Assembly: GCA_905215475.1 (NCBI GenBank)
Contig: CAJMPW010000002.1
Location: 62,001-126,000, forward strand
Origin: CAG-103 sp905215475
GTDB taxonomy: Bacteria; Bacillota; Clostridia; Oscillospirales; Oscillospiraceae
DNA: 64,000 nucleotides
Direction of reading: 5' to 3'
Position 1 is the stretch's first letter; every line of letters starts with the position of its first letter. The notes under the pieces are model-generated. The model had not been told where the DNA came from, did not search any database, and was given only the letters and a program-made list of their open reading frames with translations. This document shows positions 34,183 to 42,947 of the stretch, in pieces. The position numbers and the translations under genes were made by a program.

Positions 34183-34596
34183 TCAGTGTCTCGGGCGCTT
34201 GACGCCGATCACGTGCGCGGCAATGCCGAGGCCGGTCATGGCGCAAAACACGCGGTGCAGCACACGCGCGCGCTTGACGCCGATCTTCTTCGCCTCAGCG
34301 TGCGTATAGTTCAGCCCGACGACGCCGGTGCCGATGACCGCGCCGGTCACGGCGGCGGGGACATTGACCATACCGGCGGCGGCCGCCTGCGCCGTGTGCA
34401 CGCCCGCGCCGAGGCACAGCAGCCCTGCGCCCGCACCGTGCACGAGCATACGCGCCTTGTAGTTCATCTTGCCCCAGCGGGTGTGCTTGAGCACGAGCTC
34501 CGCGCCGTCGAGCGCGTAGCCCGCCACGCCGAGCCACGGCCACACCTTCGGGTACCTGCTGAGGGTGTTCATGATCTTGCAGTCACATTTTTTCAT
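34183..34596 (-). CDS. Small glycine/alanine-rich hypothetical protein
   Basis: 137 residues from ATG at 34596; TTAGGAGG lies 9 bases upstream. Moderately hydrophobic, with segments that may cross the membrane (VHGAGAGLLCLGAGVHTAQ, GMVNVPAAVTGAVIGTGVVG). The N-terminus has a Cys pair (KKCDCK). It is next to the FliB-like gene, which ends 20 bases upstream on the same strand, so they may share a transcript. No family was recognised. Confidence 0.7.
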   Translation of the reverse strand: MKKCDCKIMNTLSRYPKVWPWLGVAGYALDGAELVLKHTRWGKMNYKARMLVHGAGAGLLCLGAGVHTAQAAAAGMVNVPAAVTGAVIGTGVVGLNYTHAEAKKIGVKRARVLHRVFCAMTGLGIAAHVIGVKRPRH

Positions 34597-34616
34597 CCTT
34601 GAGTGCCTCCTAAGCC

Positions 34617-35627
34617 TCATAATTTTGCCGTATTTTGCAGCCCCGCGCGCAGCCGCGGCAGCGCCTCGGGGTCATTTTCCGTCTCGCGCATGACGCACAC
34701 GACAAGCTGCGCATCCGTCCGCCCGCTCACAGCCGCAAGGCAGTCGAGCAGCCGCAGCGCCGCCGCGGCATACCGCACGGGGAAAATCACGTCGCGGTCG
34801 TCGAGCGCGTCCATACCGTGCCGCCAGACAATCGCCTGCGCAAGGCACATCTGCTGCGTCTGCGTCAGCCGGGGCGGCGGGCAGACCGGCAGCGCGGCCA
34901 CGCGCCGCAGCAGCTCCGGCCACTGCGGATCGAGCGGTTCGGGCGATGCAAACGCCGCCGCCAGCGCTGCCGGCGTCAGGGGCGCGGCGCACGCATCCAT
35001 GCCCCGCTGCGGCACGTTTCCGGCAGCCAGCGCCGCGAGCCGGTGTCCGTCGAGCAGACGCTGCGCCGCGCGGGCAAACGCCTCCGCCGCCGCGAGGTTC
35101 TCCCGCGCCGTATGCTCCGGGCGCGTCAGCAGCGCGAGCGTCCGGTCGCGCACCGCCATGAGCGCCTCCGTCAGCCGCCGCTCCCGCGCGCCGGGCACAT
35201 AGCCGTCATCCGGTATCCGCACGGATTTCAGGCGCAGCGGCGCGGTGCGCGCGAGCAGCTGCCGCGCGGCCTCCGGGCACGCGAGGGACAGCCCCTGCTC
35301 CACCCGGTCGCACAACAGCACCTCCCAGCGCGGAAAATCGCGGCAGGTGCGGCACAGGCTCTGCTCGCCGAGCGTGCGCTGCAGCTCACACAGACCGTCG
35401 GCACACAAAAACGGGCAGCGCCCGTCCGCCTGCGCAAAGTAGGTGTCGCCGTCCGCGTCCACGCGCATCACGCGCCGGAGCTTTTCCGCCAGCGGATGCC
35501 GCAGGCGCAGATAGGCGTCCTGCGCGTCGGGATCGACAACGATCTCCCACGCGGCGCAGCACGTCTGCGGACACGCACCGGCGATGCACCGGAATGCGTC
35601 ATAGTCGTCGGGTCTGGTCTGGTACAT
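34617..35627 (-). CDS. fliB: FliB-like lysine-N-methylase family protein
   Basis: 336 residues. The N-terminal Cys-rich metal-cluster region is complete: CIAGACPQTCC (14-24), CPFLCADGLC and SLCRTCRDFPR. This matches the flagellin lysine-N-methylase family, which methylates surface-exposed lysines. It has the acidic C-terminal half of the family, with MRETENDPEALPR near the end. No flagellin or flagellar gene is in the window. Members also occur in non-motile clostridia, where the target is unknown. Confidence 0.75.
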   Translation of the reverse strand: MYQTRPDDYDAFRCIAGACPQTCCAAWEIVVDPDAQDAYLRLRHPLAEKLRRVMRVDADGDTYFAQADGRCPFLCADGLCELQRTLGEQSLCRTCRDFPRWEVLLCDRVEQGLSLACPEAARQLLARTAPLRLKSVRIPDDGYVPGARERRLTEALMAVRDRTLALLTRPEHTARENLAAAEAFARAAQRLLDGHRLAALAAGNVPQRGMDACAAPLTPAALAAAFASPEPLDPQWPELLRRVAALPVCPPPRLTQTQQMCLAQAIVWRHGMDALDDRDVIFPVRYAAAALRLLDCLAAVSGRTDAQLVVCVMRETENDPEALPRLRAGLQNTAKL

Positions 35628-35685
35628 GGCGGCCTCCTCACGTTGATTTGATTATTGTAACACATTTTACCCTGCAGGGAAAGGG

Positions 35686-35737
35686 ACGCTTTGCCGCTCG
35701 TGCGCAAAAAAACGCTTTGCCGCCGGTACGCAAAAAA
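35686..35737. repeat. Two 26-bp tandem copies before the rnf terminator
   Basis: acgctttgccgctcgtgcgc plus AAAAAA (35686-35711) and the near-identical 35712-35737. Only three positions differ. They lie between fliB and the rnf terminator. Confidence 0.8.
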
Positions 35738-35769
35738 ACAGACGGACACCGGGATGTCCGTCTGTTTTT
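35736..35769 (-). terminator. Terminator of the rnf operon
   Basis: ACAGACGGACA / TGTCCGTCTGT stem, 5-base loop, with A- and T-tracts on both sides. It lies 14 bases beyond the rnfB stop. Confidence 0.9.
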
Positions 35770-35782
35770 GGGTTTTGGCAGC

Positions 35783-36595
35783 TTACTGCTTGACCATGTC
35801 GAGCAGGTTGATGATGCCGCGCGGGCAGATATCGGCGCAGTGACCGCAGCCGACGCACTTGTCATAGTCGATCTTGGACACGAAGTTCTCGATCTTGATG
35901 GCGTCTGCCGGGCACTCACGCTGGCACTTCATGCAGCCGATGCAGCCGACGTCGCAGATCTTGCGCGTGACGGCACCCTTGTCCTGATTGCGGCAGGCAA
36001 CGAGCACGGCCTGCTTGTACGGCACACGCTCGATGATCTTCTTCGGGCAGGCATCGGCGCAGGCCATGCAGCCGACGCACTTGTCGCGGTCGACCTTGGC
36101 GACACCGTTGACGATGTGCATCGCGCCGAACTTACAGGCTCTGGCGCAGTTGCCGAGACCGATGCAGGCGAAGCGGCACTCCTTATTGCTCTTACCGCCG
36201 AACAGCATGGCAGCCTGACAATCCTGCGGGCCGGAGTAGTTGAAGCGCTTGACGGCGACGCCCTCCGCACCGGAGCACGGCACGAACGCGACCATCTTCT
36301 CCTCCGCACCGGCGGAGACGCCCATGATCTCGGCGATCTGATCGGCAGCGGCCTGACCGCCGGCCACGCAGCAGTTGACCGGAGCCTTGCCGGCAGCGAC
36401 CGCGGCGGCATAGCCGTCACAGCCGGGGTAGCCGCAGCCGCCGCAGTTGGCGCCGGCGAGGCACGCACGGACAGCTTCCTGCTTGGGGTCGACCTCCACA
36501 TAGAAGATCTTCGCGGCGAAGGCCAGCAGCGCACCGAAGATAGCGCCCATGGCGCCGAGGACAGCAATGCCCTCGAGAATCAATTTAAAATCCAT
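35783..36595 (-). CDS. rnfB: Rnf complex subunit B, ferredoxin-binding
   Basis: 270 residues from ATG at 36595, 8 bases after AGGAGG. Another ATG at 36601 is too close to it. N-terminal membrane anchor, the 4Fe-4S site NCGGCGYPGCDGYA with a later Cys pair (NCCVAGG), then Cys-rich repeats ending in two ferredoxin motifs (CIGCMKCQREC, CVGCGHCADIC). It is the entry point for electrons from reduced ferredoxin. It is the last gene of the operon, 13 bases after rnfA. Confidence 0.95.
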   Translation of the reverse strand: MDFKLILEGIAVLGAMGAIFGALLAFAAKIFYVEVDPKQEAVRACLAGANCGGCGYPGCDGYAAAVAAGKAPVNCCVAGGQAAADQIAEIMGVSAGAEEKMVAFVPCSGAEGVAVKRFNYSGPQDCQAAMLFGGKSNKECRFACIGLGNCARACKFGAMHIVNGVAKVDRDKCVGCMACADACPKKIIERVPYKQAVLVACRNQDKGAVTRKICDVGCIGCMKCQRECPADAIKIENFVSKIDYDKCVGCGHCADICPRGIINLLDMVKQ

Positions 36596-36608
36596 ATTCA
36601 TGCCCTCC

Positions 36609-37196
36609 TTAGCCGATCTTCATGCCGGAGAAGCCCATGAACGCAAGGGCGAGCAGACCGGCAGAGACAAGGCAGATCGGGAAGCCCTCGAAGCACTCCG
36701 GATAGTCGGCAAACTCGAGCTTCTCACGCACGCTTGCAAACAGGCAGATGGCGAGCATGAAGCCGAGACCGCCGAACACACCGTAGACCACGCTCTGCAC
36801 AAAGCCGAAGGTGTACTGCGTGTTGAGCAGCACGACGCCGAGCACGGCGCAGTTTGTGGTGATCAGGGGCAGGTAGATGCCGAGCGCGGAGTACAGCGAC
36901 GGGATGGACTTTTTAAGGAACATCTCGATGAACTGCACGAGCGCGGCGATGACGAGGATGTAAGCGATCGTCTGCAGGAACTGGAGACCGAGCTGCACGA
37001 GCAGCAGGTTGACCAGCCAGCAGATGGCGGACGCGAGACCCATGACGAACGTAACGGCCAGACCCATGCCGGCGGCGGTGTCGATCTTGCTCGAGCAGCC
37101 GAGGAACGGGCAGCAGCCGAGGAACTGCGAAAAGATGAAGTTATTCGTCAGGACGGCGCTGAGGATGATGGCAAAAATACCGGTCGATGAACTCAT
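36609..37196 (-). CDS. rnfA: Rnf complex subunit A, membrane protein
   Basis: 195 residues from ATG at 37196. Six membrane segments. The conserved Cys-bearing segments are seen (TNNFIFSQFLGCCPFLG in the first half and LITTNCAVLGVVLL in the second), which with RnfE bind a 2Fe-2S cluster inside the membrane. It passes electrons between RnfB and RnfE/RnfG. The start was chosen because the upstream extension overlaps rnfE and is very basic. rnfE ends one base before. Confidence 0.95.
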   Translation of the reverse strand: MSSSTGIFAIILSAVLTNNFIFSQFLGCCPFLGCSSKIDTAAGMGLAVTFVMGLASAICWLVNLLLVQLGLQFLQTIAYILVIAALVQFIEMFLKKSIPSLYSALGIYLPLITTNCAVLGVVLLNTQYTFGFVQSVVYGVFGGLGFMLAICLFASVREKLEFADYPECFEGFPICLVSAGLLALAFMGFSGMKIG

Positions 37197-37197
37197 G

Positions 37198-37887
37198 TTA
37201 TGCCGCCTCCTTTTCCTGCGCAGCGAGCGCTTTTTCCTTGGCTTCCTTCTTCTCGGCGGACTTGCGCAGCGCATACTGCATGAGCGCGATCAGGCAGCCG
37301 AGCGTAATGAAGCCGCCGATCGGGAGCGTGAGCACGAGCGCGCCGTACTCGGCCGGGAAGATCTGAATGCCGTTGCCGGTGCCGATGACACCGTCGATGG
37401 TGTTGAAGATGCCGGTGCCGAACGAGCCCTTGCCGAGCAGCTCACGGATGACGCACATGGCGATGAGCACGAGCGTGTAGCCGAGACCCTGGAAGATGCC
37501 GTCGAAGAACGACGGGCCGACAGGGTTTTTCTGGCAGAACGCTTCGGCGCGGCCGATGATGATGCAGTTGACGACGATCAGCGGGATGAACACGCCCAGA
37601 GACGCGCTCAGCGCGGGGACGTAGGCCTGCAGCAGCAGGTCGACGATCGTGACGAAGCTCGCGATGACCAGCACGAAGATGGCCAGACGGATGTCATTCG
37701 GAATGACCTTACGGATGAGAGAAATGACCACATTGCAGCACGTCAGGATGACGAGCACGGACAGGCCCATGCCGATGCCGTTGAAGAGGCTGGTCGTGAT
37801 GGCCATGGTCGCGCACATGCCGATGAGCTGCACGAGAACCGGGTTGTTGGTAATGAGGCCTTCCTTGAACTGTTGTTTGATATTCAT
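37198..37887 (-). CDS. rnfE: Rnf complex subunit E, membrane protein
   Basis: 229 residues, six membrane segments. It resembles RnfA, with the paired Cys regions in VLVILTCCNVVISLI and IPLIVVNCIIIGRA. The C-terminal tail is charged (KSAEKKEAKEKALA). It works with RnfA as the membrane half that carries the 2Fe-2S cluster. It lies 14 bases after rnfG in the same operon, with AGGAGG upstream of the start. Confidence 0.95.
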   Translation of the reverse strand: MNIKQQFKEGLITNNPVLVQLIGMCATMAITTSLFNGIGMGLSVLVILTCCNVVISLIRKVIPNDIRLAIFVLVIASFVTIVDLLLQAYVPALSASLGVFIPLIVVNCIIIGRAEAFCQKNPVGPSFFDGIFQGLGYTLVLIAMCVIRELLGKGSFGTGIFNTIDGVIGTGNGIQIFPAEYGALVLTLPIGGFITLGCLIALMQYALRKSAEKKEAKEKALAAQEKEAA

Positions 37888-37900
37888 GCTTCAGCCCTCC

Positions 37901-38473
37901 TTAACCCAGCGACTTGGCCGCGTTGATGACGGTCTGCACTTCGGTGACGACGGCGCGGGACGTGATCGTCGCGCCGGAGATGGCCGCGACCGTGCCCTTG
38001 TCCTTCGTCAGCGCAAGGCCGTCGCCCTGGCCGACGAGATTGTCGCGCCAGGCACCGTCGGTGGTGTCGGCCGCCTTGGCGCCGAGGCCGGAGGTCTCGG
38101 AATGCTTGGTGATGTACACACCGGTGCAGTTATAGTCGCTGTCGAGACCGACGACCATGGTGATCATGCCCTGGGCGCCGGAGAACGTGGTCTCGGCGAC
38201 GTAGCCGGTCTGCTCGCCGCCGGTGGTGGCGACGCTGAGCTTGGTGATGGTGCCGTCGTTCTCGAAATCGGTCTGCTCTGCGTAGTCATCGGCCGGGAGA
38301 ACGTTGGCGTATGCGTTTTTGGTCGTCTCGGCTGCGCGCATGGCGATGGTGTCCTTCGTCACCTCATAGATGAGGCCGAGCGCGAGCGCCATGATCGCGG
38401 ACACGGCAAAGAGCACGAGCGCGAGCTTGATGATCTGGCCGCCGCCGGATTTCTTTTCAGTCTTTTCAGGCAT
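37901..38473 (-). CDS. rnfG: Rnf complex subunit G, covalent FMN protein
   Basis: 190 residues. One N-terminal membrane segment (IIKLALVLFAVSAIMALALG), then the extracytoplasmic FMN-binding domain with AAISGATITSRAV, where Thr of SGAT would bind FMN through a phosphoester. It relays electrons on the outer face of the complex. The start codon overlaps the rnfD stop by 8 bases. Confidence 0.95.
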   Translation of the reverse strand: MPEKTEKKSGGGQIIKLALVLFAVSAIMALALGLIYEVTKDTIAMRAAETTKNAYANVLPADDYAEQTDFENDGTITKLSVATTGGEQTGYVAETTFSGAQGMITMVVGLDSDYNCTGVYITKHSETSGLGAKAADTTDGAWRDNLVGQGDGLALTKDKGTVAAISGATITSRAVVTEVQTVINAAKSLG

Positions 38474-39515
38474 TTGCAGCAGCCTCCTTTGCTTCTTTCT
38501 TTGCAGCCTTTGCAGCGGCCTTCTTGGCCTTGACGTCCTCGCGGCTGACGCCGAACTGACGGCGCTGGGTGTGCTTATCGAACATCCACGCGCAGCAGTT
38601 CATGATGAGGATGGCAAAGGAAACGCCCTCCGGGAAGCCGCCGAACACGCGGATGAGCACGGTCAGCGCGCCGCAGCCGACGCCGTAGATGATGCGGCCG
38701 GGAGCGGTGACGGGGCTGGTGCTGTAGTCGGTCGCCATGAAGAACGCGCCGAGCAGCAGACCGCCGGACAGGAGGTTGTCGAGCATCCACTCGACGTGGG
38801 TGTAGCCGCCGTTGCGGCTGCCGAAGATGAGCGTCAGCAGGGCAACAGAGCCGATGAACGACACGGGGATGTGCCAGGTGATGACCTTGCGCGCCAGCAG
38901 ATACACGCCGCCGATGAGCAGCGCAAGCGCGCTCACCTCACCGAGGCAGCCGGGCATCGTGCCGAGGAACATGGACTTGAAGGTGAAGTACTGCGGCAGC
39001 GCCTCGCCGGCCTTCATATAGCTCAGCGGGGTGGCCATGGTCTCGGCGTCCACAACGCCGGCGAGACTGCTGGGAACGACCCACGCGGTCATGAACAGCG
39101 CGTAGGACGCGAGCAGGAACGCACGGCCGGCGAGCGCCGGGTTGAGGAAGTTCTTGCCGATGCCGCCGTAGAGCTGCTTGACGACCACGATGGCGAAAAA
39201 CGCGCCGATGATCGGCAGCCACCATTTGCAGTTGGCGGGCAGGGTGAACGCGAGCAGGATGCCGGTGACCACGGCGGACAGGTCGCCGATGGAGTCGGGC
39301 TTTTTCAGGAGCTTGCGGTAAGCCCACTCAAAAAACACGCACGACACGACCGACACGGCCAGCGGGATGAGCGCCTGAGCGCCGAACTGCCACACGCCGA
39401 CGCACAGAGCCGGGAGCAGGGCGATGATCACATCGAGCATGATCTCGCGCGTGCCGCGCTTGGCGCGAACCTGAGGCTGATAGGCAGCGTCAAAGGTAAA
39501 TTCTTTCGGTGTCAT
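38466..39515 (-). CDS. rnfD: Rnf complex subunit D, membrane FMN protein
   Basis: 349 residues with about nine membrane segments. It is NqrB-like: AGRAFLLASYALF and FMATDYSTSPVT, an FMN-attachment region of the family. It drives ion (Na+ or H+) pumping with the other membrane subunits. The ATG overlaps the rnfC stop (ATGA). The C-terminus is Ala/Lys-rich and cytoplasmic. Confidence 0.95.
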   Translation of the reverse strand: MTPKEFTFDAAYQPQVRAKRGTREIMLDVIIALLPALCVGVWQFGAQALIPLAVSVVSCVFFEWAYRKLLKKPDSIGDLSAVVTGILLAFTLPANCKWWLPIIGAFFAIVVVKQLYGGIGKNFLNPALAGRAFLLASYALFMTAWVVPSSLAGVVDAETMATPLSYMKAGEALPQYFTFKSMFLGTMPGCLGEVSALALLIGGVYLLARKVITWHIPVSFIGSVALLTLIFGSRNGGYTHVEWMLDNLLSGGLLLGAFFMATDYSTSPVTAPGRIIYGVGCGALTVLIRVFGGFPEGVSFAILIMNCCAWMFDKHTQRRQFGVSREDVKAKKAAAKAAKKEAKEAAANA

Positions 39516-40867
39516 TTCGTTTCAGCCTCCTTTGCAGCGGCTTCCGCGCGGGCCTTTTCTTCCGCCGCGCGGGCGGCGAAGAGGAGCTTTGCGGTCTTAA
39601 AGGTGTGAGTCAGGGGCAGACGGCCCGGGCAGTTGTACGAGCAGCTGCCGCACTCGAAGCAGTCGAGGATGTGGTACTTCTGCATGTTCTCGAAGTCACG
39701 GTTCTGGAAGTACTTGTACATATACAGCGGCTCGAGCTTCATCGGGCAGACCGTCAGGCACTTGCCGCAGTGGATGCACGTCGGGTTTTCGACCGAGCGG
39801 TCTTCCTTTTCGGTGAAGAACAGGATGCCCGCGGTGCCCTTGATGTTGGGCGCCTCGAGATTCGTGGCGATCAGACCCATCATGGGGCCGCCGAGCACGA
39901 TCTTCTTCGGCTCGACAACAAAGCCGCCGCACTGCTCGACGATGTAGCTGAACGGCGTGCCGAAGCGGCACTGCAGGTTGTAGGACTTATCGCCCATGGC
40001 GCTGCCGGCGACGGTGAGGACACGCTCAATGCTCGGCATGCCTTCGTAGCAGGCGCGGTAGATGGCGTAAGCCGTCTGGGTGCTGATGACGTTGCAGCCG
40101 ACGCCGGACGGCAGACCGCCGGGCTTGACCTCACGGTTCGTGATGGCCTTGATCTGCATCTTCTCAGCGCCCTGCGGGTACTTGACGTTCTCCGGCACGA
40201 TCTCCACGCCGTACTGCGCGGGGTTTTTCGACAGGAGCAGGTCGATGGCGTCCTGCTTGTTCTTCTCGATGCCGTAGTACGCCTTATCGAGACCGGACGC
40301 GATGCGTGCCAGCTCGATGCCCTTGAGCAGTTCCTCAGGGTGGTTCTTCATGGTCAGGTGGTCGCCGTTGAGGTACGGCTCGCACTCTGCACCGTTGATG
40401 ATGAGCGTGTCGACCTTGCCAAGACCGCCGCGGATCTTAAACGCGGTCGGGAACATGGCGCCGCCGTGACCGACGATACCGGCCTCGCGGATGCGCTCGA
40501 GAATGGCCTCAGGATCCTTCATCTGCTCGGGCGTCAGCGGCGCGAGATCCGTGCAGGGGGTGTCCTGGAAGTCGTTTTCGATCACGATCGCGGGGACCAT
40601 GTCGCCCAGCGGATGGGGTCTCGGCTCGATGGCAATCACCTTGCCGGAGACAGTCGCATGGATGGGGGCGGAGACGGGTGCGGGATTGTCAGCGATCTTC
40701 TGACCCATCTTCACATAGTCGCCCACTTCGACCAGCGGCTTGCAGGGTGCGCCGATATGCTGCATCACCGGGAGCACGACCTGCGGCGGAGGAGCAATGA
40801 CGGTCACCGGAACATCCGGCGCCTTCATGTAGTTGGGATGAACTCCGCCATGAAACTTAAAGGGCAT
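39512..40867 (-). CDS. rnfC: Rnf complex subunit C, NADH-binding
   Basis: 451 residues from ATG at 40867, which is 8 bases after AGAGG. The upstream ATG at 40873 is too close to it. It has an N-terminal biotinyl-like barrel (GGVHPNYMKAP...VGDYVKMGQKIAD), the NADH/FMN NuoF-type core (GIVGHGGAMFPTAFK, INGAECEPYLNGD), and two C-terminal 4Fe-4S motifs (CIHCGKCLTVCP, CFECGSCSYNCP). It is first in rnfCDGEAB. It accepts electrons for NAD+ reduction while the complex pumps ions. Confidence 0.95.
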   Translation of the reverse strand: MPFKFHGGVHPNYMKAPDVPVTVIAPPPQVVLPVMQHIGAPCKPLVEVGDYVKMGQKIADNPAPVSAPIHATVSGKVIAIEPRPHPLGDMVPAIVIENDFQDTPCTDLAPLTPEQMKDPEAILERIREAGIVGHGGAMFPTAFKIRGGLGKVDTLIINGAECEPYLNGDHLTMKNHPEELLKGIELARIASGLDKAYYGIEKNKQDAIDLLLSKNPAQYGVEIVPENVKYPQGAEKMQIKAITNREVKPGGLPSGVGCNVISTQTAYAIYRACYEGMPSIERVLTVAGSAMGDKSYNLQCRFGTPFSYIVEQCGGFVVEPKKIVLGGPMMGLIATNLEAPNIKGTAGILFFTEKEDRSVENPTCIHCGKCLTVCPMKLEPLYMYKYFQNRDFENMQKYHILDCFECGSCSYNCPGRLPLTHTFKTAKLLFAARAAEEKARAEAAAKEAETK

Positions 40868-40967
40868 TTGCATCACCTCTCTATTTTTTGACCCACATAT
40901 CTTAGCACACCAACCTATTTTCGTCCACCAAAAACGGCGGAAAAACATCAAATTGTACTAATTTAAA

Positions 40968-40996
40968 TATTAACGAACCTGAAAAATTGCTGACAA
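40968..40996 (-). promoter_or_regulatory. Promoter candidate of the rnf operon
   Basis: On the minus strand: TTGTCA (40991-40996), 17-base spacer, TTAATA (40968-40973), about 100 bases before rnfC. The DNA here is strongly A/T-rich, unlike its surroundings. The 320-base gap (40868-41187) otherwise holds only the divergent promoter at 41107. Confidence 0.5.
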
Positions 40997-41106
40997 AACC
41001 GATCTTTGCGAAAAATTTGCAACATTTTGTGCATTTTGGCGTCTTTTGTCCGTTTTGCCCGGCAGGGCGGCATTCCGGGGCGCGAAAAAAATCCGTGCGC
41101 GGGGGC

Positions 41107-41135
41107 TTAACAAGCGCGCAAAAATCCTGTAAAAT
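41107..41135 (+). promoter_or_regulatory. Promoter of the GH2 gene
   Basis: TTAACA (41107-41112), 17-base spacer, TAAAAT (41130-41135). The start codon lies about 50 bases downstream. Confidence 0.6.
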
Positions 41136-41187
41136 AGATCACAACTGTTCTGCCGGCGCGCCGCCGGCGGGAAAAGGAGGCCACGTT

Positions 41188-42888
41188 ATGCAGACACCCT
41201 GGGCGGACACGCTCGAGCGCGCGCAGCCGCTGCCGGAGTATCCCCGGCCGCAGATGGTGCGCGACAGCTACCTGAATCTCAACGGCCCGTGGAGCTACGC
41301 GATCACGACGAGTGCGCAAAAGCCCGCGCAGGCCGACGGCACGATCCTTGTGCCCTTCTCGCCCGAGAGCGAGCTGTCCGGCGTGGGACACATCCTGCAG
41401 CCGGAGGAATACCTGTGGTACATCCGCACGGTCACGCTGCCGGACGGGTTCAACATCGGCCGCGTGCTGCTGCACTTCGGCGCGGTCGATCAGACTGCAA
41501 CCGTGTGGTGCAACGGTGTGGAGCTGGCCACGCACACGGGCGGCTACCTGCCGTTCACGGTGGACATCACCGAGGTGCTGGCCAAGGAAAACACGATCCT
41601 CGTGTGCGTGCGCGATGCAACCAACAAGTCCCAGCTCCCACGCGGCAAGCAGACGCTGCACCCGCACGGCATCTGGTACACACCGCAAAGCGGCATCTGG
41701 CAGACGGTCTGGCTCGAGAGCGTGCCGCAGAATTACATCCGCTCCCTGCGCGTGACGCCGCTGTTCGACGCGCATCAGGTGGAGATCACCGTCGAGGGCG
41801 AGGGGCAGTGCACGATCGACCTCGAGGGCCGCCGCTACACGTTCCCGGCGGGCGTTCCGGCGCACGTGCCGGTGCGCACCTTCCGCCCCTGGTCGCCGGA
41901 GCAGCCGACGCTCTACCCCTTCAGCGTGACGCTCGGCAGCGACACGGTCTACAGCTACTTTGCCATGCGCAAGTGCAGCGTCGAGACGGACAAGGACGGC
42001 GTGCGCCGCCTGTTTCTCAACGGCAAGCCGTATTTTCACAATGGTCTGCTCGATCAGGGCTACTGGCCGGACGGGCTCTATACCGCGCCGAGCGACGACG
42101 CGCTCATCTACGACATCCAGCTGGCCAAGGACATGGGCTTCAATATGCTGCGCAAGCACATCAAGGTCGAGTGCGACCGCTGGTATTACCACTGTGACCG
42201 GCTGGGTATGCTCGTCTGGCAGGATATGCCCTGCGGCGGCCGGCGCTATGACCCGCTCATCGTCTCGGCACCGCTCGTGACAGGCTGGCATCTGGACGAC
42301 AGCCTGTATCCGCTCTTCGGCCGCCTGAACGTGACGGCGCGCAAGGCGTTTTTGAACGAGCTGCGCGACATGGTCACCGCGCTCTACAACCACCCGTGCA
42401 TCGCCATGTGGGTGCCGTTCAACGAGGGCTGGGGGCAGTTTGACTGTCAGACGGCCGTGCAGGTCATCCAGTCCGTGGACAAGACGCGCACGATCGACCC
42501 CGCCAGCGGCTGGCACGATCAGGGCTTCGGCGATGTGCGCAGCCTGCACGTATATTTTCACAAGTACAAATTCCAGCCCGACAAGCTCGGGCGCGCCACG
42601 CTGCTGTCGGAGTTCGGCGGCTACGCCCACCGTGTCGAGGGGCACGCCATGGGCGGCAGGAGCGTCGGCTACAAGACGTGCGACGCGCCGCTCTCGCTCG
42701 AATACGCGCTGCAGGCGCTCTATGACGAGCAGATCCGCCCCGCCATCGCGCAGGGGCTCAGCGCCGCGGTGTACACGCAGCTGAGCGACGTGGAGCACGA
42801 GCTCAACGGTCTCGTGACCTATGACCGCAGCGTCGTCAAGCTCCCGGTGCAGACGCTGCGCAAGATCTTCTACATCGAAAACGAATAA
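41188..42888 (+). CDS. Glycoside hydrolase family 2 protein
   Basis: 566 residues from ATG at 41188, with AAAGGAGG 9 bases upstream. N-terminal sugar-binding jelly roll (about 25-180; WYIRTVTLPDGFN), immunoglobulin-like domain (about 180-280) and TIM barrel (about 280-560) with the acid/base Glu in FNEGWGQF and the nucleophile Glu in LLSEFGGY. It cleaves beta-galactosides, glucuronides or mannosides; the specificity cannot be told. There is no signal peptide, so it is cytoplasmic. It is monocistronic. Confidence 0.88.
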   Translation: MQTPWADTLERAQPLPEYPRPQMVRDSYLNLNGPWSYAITTSAQKPAQADGTILVPFSPESELSGVGHILQPEEYLWYIRTVTLPDGFNIGRVLLHFGAVDQTATVWCNGVELATHTGGYLPFTVDITEVLAKENTILVCVRDATNKSQLPRGKQTLHPHGIWYTPQSGIWQTVWLESVPQNYIRSLRVTPLFDAHQVEITVEGEGQCTIDLEGRRYTFPAGVPAHVPVRTFRPWSPEQPTLYPFSVTLGSDTVYSYFAMRKCSVETDKDGVRRLFLNGKPYFHNGLLDQGYWPDGLYTAPSDDALIYDIQLAKDMGFNMLRKHIKVECDRWYYHCDRLGMLVWQDMPCGGRRYDPLIVSAPLVTGWHLDDSLYPLFGRLNVTARKAFLNELRDMVTALYNHPCIAMWVPFNEGWGQFDCQTAVQVIQSVDKTRTIDPASGWHDQGFGDVRSLHVYFHKYKFQPDKLGRATLLSEFGGYAHRVEGHAMGGRSVGYKTCDAPLSLEYALQALYDEQIRPAIAQGLSAAVYTQLSDVEHELNGLVTYDRSVVKLPVQTLRKIFYIENE

Positions 42889-42894
42889 ACCAAA

Positions 42895-42926
42895 AACCCG
42901 CCCGCTGCGATCGCAGCGGGCGGGTT
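42895..42926. terminator. Shared terminator of GH2 and proS
   Basis: AACCCGCCCGCTGC / GCAGCGGGCGGGTT stem, 4-base loop, between the converging genes. It is symmetric, so it can serve both. Confidence 0.9.
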
Positions 42927-42947
42927 GCGTTTTGGGTTCGGGTGCGC

